From Gallionellaceae bacterium UBA6222 (GTDB lineage Bacteria; Pseudomonadota; Gammaproteobacteria; Burkholderiales; Gallionellaceae): a stretch of DNA of 59,168 nucleotides. A program made the position numbers and the translations under genes. The notes under the pieces were generated by a model, which was not told where the DNA came from, made no database searches, and saw nothing but the letters and a program-made list of their open reading frames with translations. Below, piece after piece: positions 57,436 to 59,168 of this stretch (its first letter is position 1; every line of letters starts with the position of its first letter). The stretch lies in NCBI GenBank assembly GCA_002421915.1, contig DISA01000042.1, positions 34,910-94,077 on the forward strand. The letters are read 5' to 3'.

Positions 57436-57769
57436 CGGCTTGATCGATCAGCTGCGACAGATGCGCGCCGCGTTCAATGGACGCATCGTACACAAAGTGC
57501 AGTTGCGGCGTGATGCGCAGCTTCATGGCATGCGCCAACTGGCTGCGCAGAAAACCGGCGGCCCGCTCCAGCCCCTGTTGCAGCAATGCGCTGTCACCCT
57601 CCAGTGAGGTGTAGAACACTTTGGCGTGTGCATAATCGTTGGTCACCTCAACGCCGGTCAGCGTGACTTTGCGCACACGCGGGTCTTTTACTGCCAGCCG
57701 CATCATTTCCGCCAGTTCGCGCAAAAGCTGCTCGGCGATGCGATCGGTGCGTGCGTAATCCTTTGCCAT
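57410..57769 (-). CDS. rbfA: 30S ribosome-binding factor A
   Basis: 119 residues from ATG 57769, which overlaps the infB stop (TAATG). The KH-like fold is seen in RVRKVTLTGVEVTNDYAHAK and RITPQLHFVYDASIERG. RbfA matures the 5' end of 16S rRNA and is important in cold. Its end overlaps truB by 26 nt, so translation is coupled all along the operon. Confidence 0.96.
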   Translation of the reverse strand: MAKDYARTDRIAEQLLRELAEMMRLAVKDPRVRKVTLTGVEVTNDYAHAKVFYTSLEGDSALLQQGLERAAGFLRSQLAHAMKLRITPQLHFVYDASIERGAHLSQLIDQAVASDHNKN

Positions 57770-59168
57770 TACAACGCCCGTGCGACCTCGACGATCTCGA
57801 ACACTTCCAGCATATCGCCCACCTCCAGGTCGTTGTAACCGCGCAGGGACAGGCCGCACTCGAAGTTGGACTTCACCTCCTTCGCATCATCCTTGAAGCG
57901 CTTCAGCGAATCCAGTTCACCGGTGTGGATTACCACGTTGTCGCGCAACACCCGCACACTGGAACCGCGCTTGATCAAGCCCTCGGTAACATAACAGCCC
58001 GCCACCGTGCCCACCTTGGAGATGTGATAGACCTGACGCACCTCGACCATGCCGATGATGCTTTCTTTTCTCTCCGGCGCCAGCATGCCCGACAAGGCGG
58101 CTTTGATCTCATCCACCATCGCATAGATGATGTTGTAGTAGCGAATCTCCACGCCCGACGCTTCGGCCAGACGGCGAGCCGCCACGTCCGCCCGTGAATT
58201 GAAACCGATGATGATGGCTTTGGAGGCCAGGGCAAGATTGACATCCGACTCTGTGATGCCACCCACGCCGCTGTGAATCAGACTGACCTTGACCTCATTG
58301 GTGGAAAGTTTCTGCAGTGACCCGGCGATCGCCTCGATTGAACCCTGTACATCCGCCTTGACGATCAGCGCCAAAGTACGCACTTCGCCTTCGCCCATCT
58401 GTTCGAACATATTTTCCAGTTTGGCAGCCTGCTGCTTGGCCAGTTTCACGTCACGGAATTTGCCCTGACGGAACAGCGCGATCTCGCGCGCCTTCTTTTC
58501 ATCGGCCAGCACAAGGAAATCGGCGCCCGCCACCGGCACTTCGGACAAGCCCTGCACCTCGACCGGAATCGACGGGCCGGCCTCGGTGACCGGCTTGCCG
58601 TTCTCGTCCAACATAGCGCGCACCCGCCCGGAAACCGAACCGACCAGGACTGCATCACCGCGTTTCAATGTGCCGGACTGAACCAGCAAAGTTGCCACGG
58701 CACCCTTGCCCTTATCCAGCCGTGCTTCGACCACCACACCTTTGGCTGTCGTATTTTTTGCTGCTTTCAGCTCCAGCACCTCAGCTTGCAGCAACAGTCC
58801 TTCAAGCAATGCATCGATACCTTGTCCGGTCTTGGCCGATACTTCGACGAACATGCAATCGCCACCCCAATCTTCGGGCACAACGTTTTCCGCCACCAAT
58901 TCCTGCCGTACCTTTTCCAAATTCGCATCAGGTTTGTCAACCTTGGTCACCGCGACCACGATCGGCACTCCTGCCGCACGGGCATGGTGAATCGCTTCCT
59001 TGGTTTGCGGCATGACGCCGTCGTCCGCCGCCACCACCAGAATCACAATATCGGTCGCCTGCGCACCGCGTGCACGCATCGCGGTAAAAGCCTCATGGCC
59101 CGGCGTATCAAGGAAGGTGATCATCCCGCGCGGAGTTTCCACGTGATAGGCGCCAATGTGCTGGGTGA
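57769..59168 (-). CDS. infB: translation initiation factor IF-2, partial (window edge)
   Basis: About 466 codons of the C-terminal part are visible. The G3 motif DTPGH is near the cut end, G4 is VTKVDKPD, and the later domains (QSGTLKRGDAVLVG, GVGGITESDVNLA, FECGLSLRGYND) match IF-2 domains II to IV. IF-2 is the GTPase that delivers initiator tRNA. The N-terminus and P-loop lie outside the window. It heads the visible operon. Confidence 0.97.
   Translation of the reverse strand, partial: TQHIGAYHVETPRGMITFLDTPGHEAFTAMRARGAQATDIVILVVAADDGVMPQTKEAIHHARAAGVPIVVAVTKVDKPDANLEKVRQELVAENVVPEDWGGDCMFVEVSAKTGQGIDALLEGLLLQAEVLELKAAKNTTAKGVVVEARLDKGKGAVATLLVQSGTLKRGDAVLVGSVSGRVRAMLDENGKPVTEAGPSIPVEVQGLSEVPVAGADFLVLADEKKAREIALFRQGKFRDVKLAKQQAAKLENMFEQMGEGEVRTLALIVKADVQGSIEAIAGSLQKLSTNEVKVSLIHSGVGGITESDVNLALASKAIIIGFNSRADVAARRLAEASGVEIRYYNIIYAMVDEIKAALSGMLAPERKESIIGMVEVRQVYHISKVGTVAGCYVTEGLIKRGSSVRVLRDNVVIHTGELDSLKRFKDDAKEVKSNFECGLSLRGYNDLEVGDMLEVFEIVEVARAL

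Overview
The window looks like a chromosome segment of a GC-rich betaproteobacterium. The evidence is the gene order infB-rbfA-truB-rpsO-pnp, the pairs ubiG-gph and dapB-bamE-recN, the group nadK/hrcA/hemH, a typical tmRNA, and an arn (L-Ara4N) operon. A Gallionellaceae/Nitrosomonadales-like host is possible, but that is only an impression. No 16S gene is present to settle it.

Layout. 1-4450: start of gyrA (partial), a SAM methyltransferase, ubiG, gph and a class III nucleotide cyclase fused to a hemerythrin domain. 4459-4827: ssrA (tmRNA, tag ANDEKYALAA). 4828-15602: a tandem genomic island in the ssrA 3' end. Its first part has a P4-type integrase, HigBA, RadC, AlpA, small unknown genes, a Toprim/DUF927-type replication protein and an IS5-like remnant. 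A 150-bp inverted repeat with six TTGGGGCAG-type iterons per arm encloses this module (arms at 6265-6414 and 12832-12981; the first 53 bp are identical). The second part keeps a 51-codon stump of a related integrase and an AbiEii-like gene with a winged-helix partner.

15809-25906: housekeeping genes (dapB, bamE, recN, nadK, hrcA, hemH), a YcgR/PilZ protein, and an operon of a CHASE2 cyclase, an SH3 protein and an M48 protease. 26162-36193: a dense stretch of toxin-antitoxin modules among mnmC, mutL, an MFS carrier and miaA. One module sits between two 92%-identical copies of the last 123 bp of mutL. Palindromic repeats are inserted in frame in mnmC, mutL and miaA. 36263-39996: a heme-c sensor (DUF3365-like) with a PAS/GAF/HD-GYP protein. 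40137-47910: a complete arn operon with ArnA split into two proteins and a decayed phd-parE module between arnB and arnC. 47950-59168: xseA, a sugar-nucleotide transferase, tRNA-His/Arg/Pro, pgsA, uvrC, a uracil-DNA glycosylase and the pnp-rpsO-truB-rbfA-infB operon (infB runs off the window).

Themes. Five toxin-antitoxin loci plus the AbiEii pair are present; two have broken toxins beside intact antitoxins. Four toxin-first operons share one promoter plan: a palindrome in the core promoter and a -10 hexamer 5-7 nt before the toxin start, which predicts leaderless toxin mRNAs. Nucleotide signalling is rich (two cyclases, PilZ, HD-GYP, HDOD), and two of the sensors carry a hemerythrin or heme-c module.
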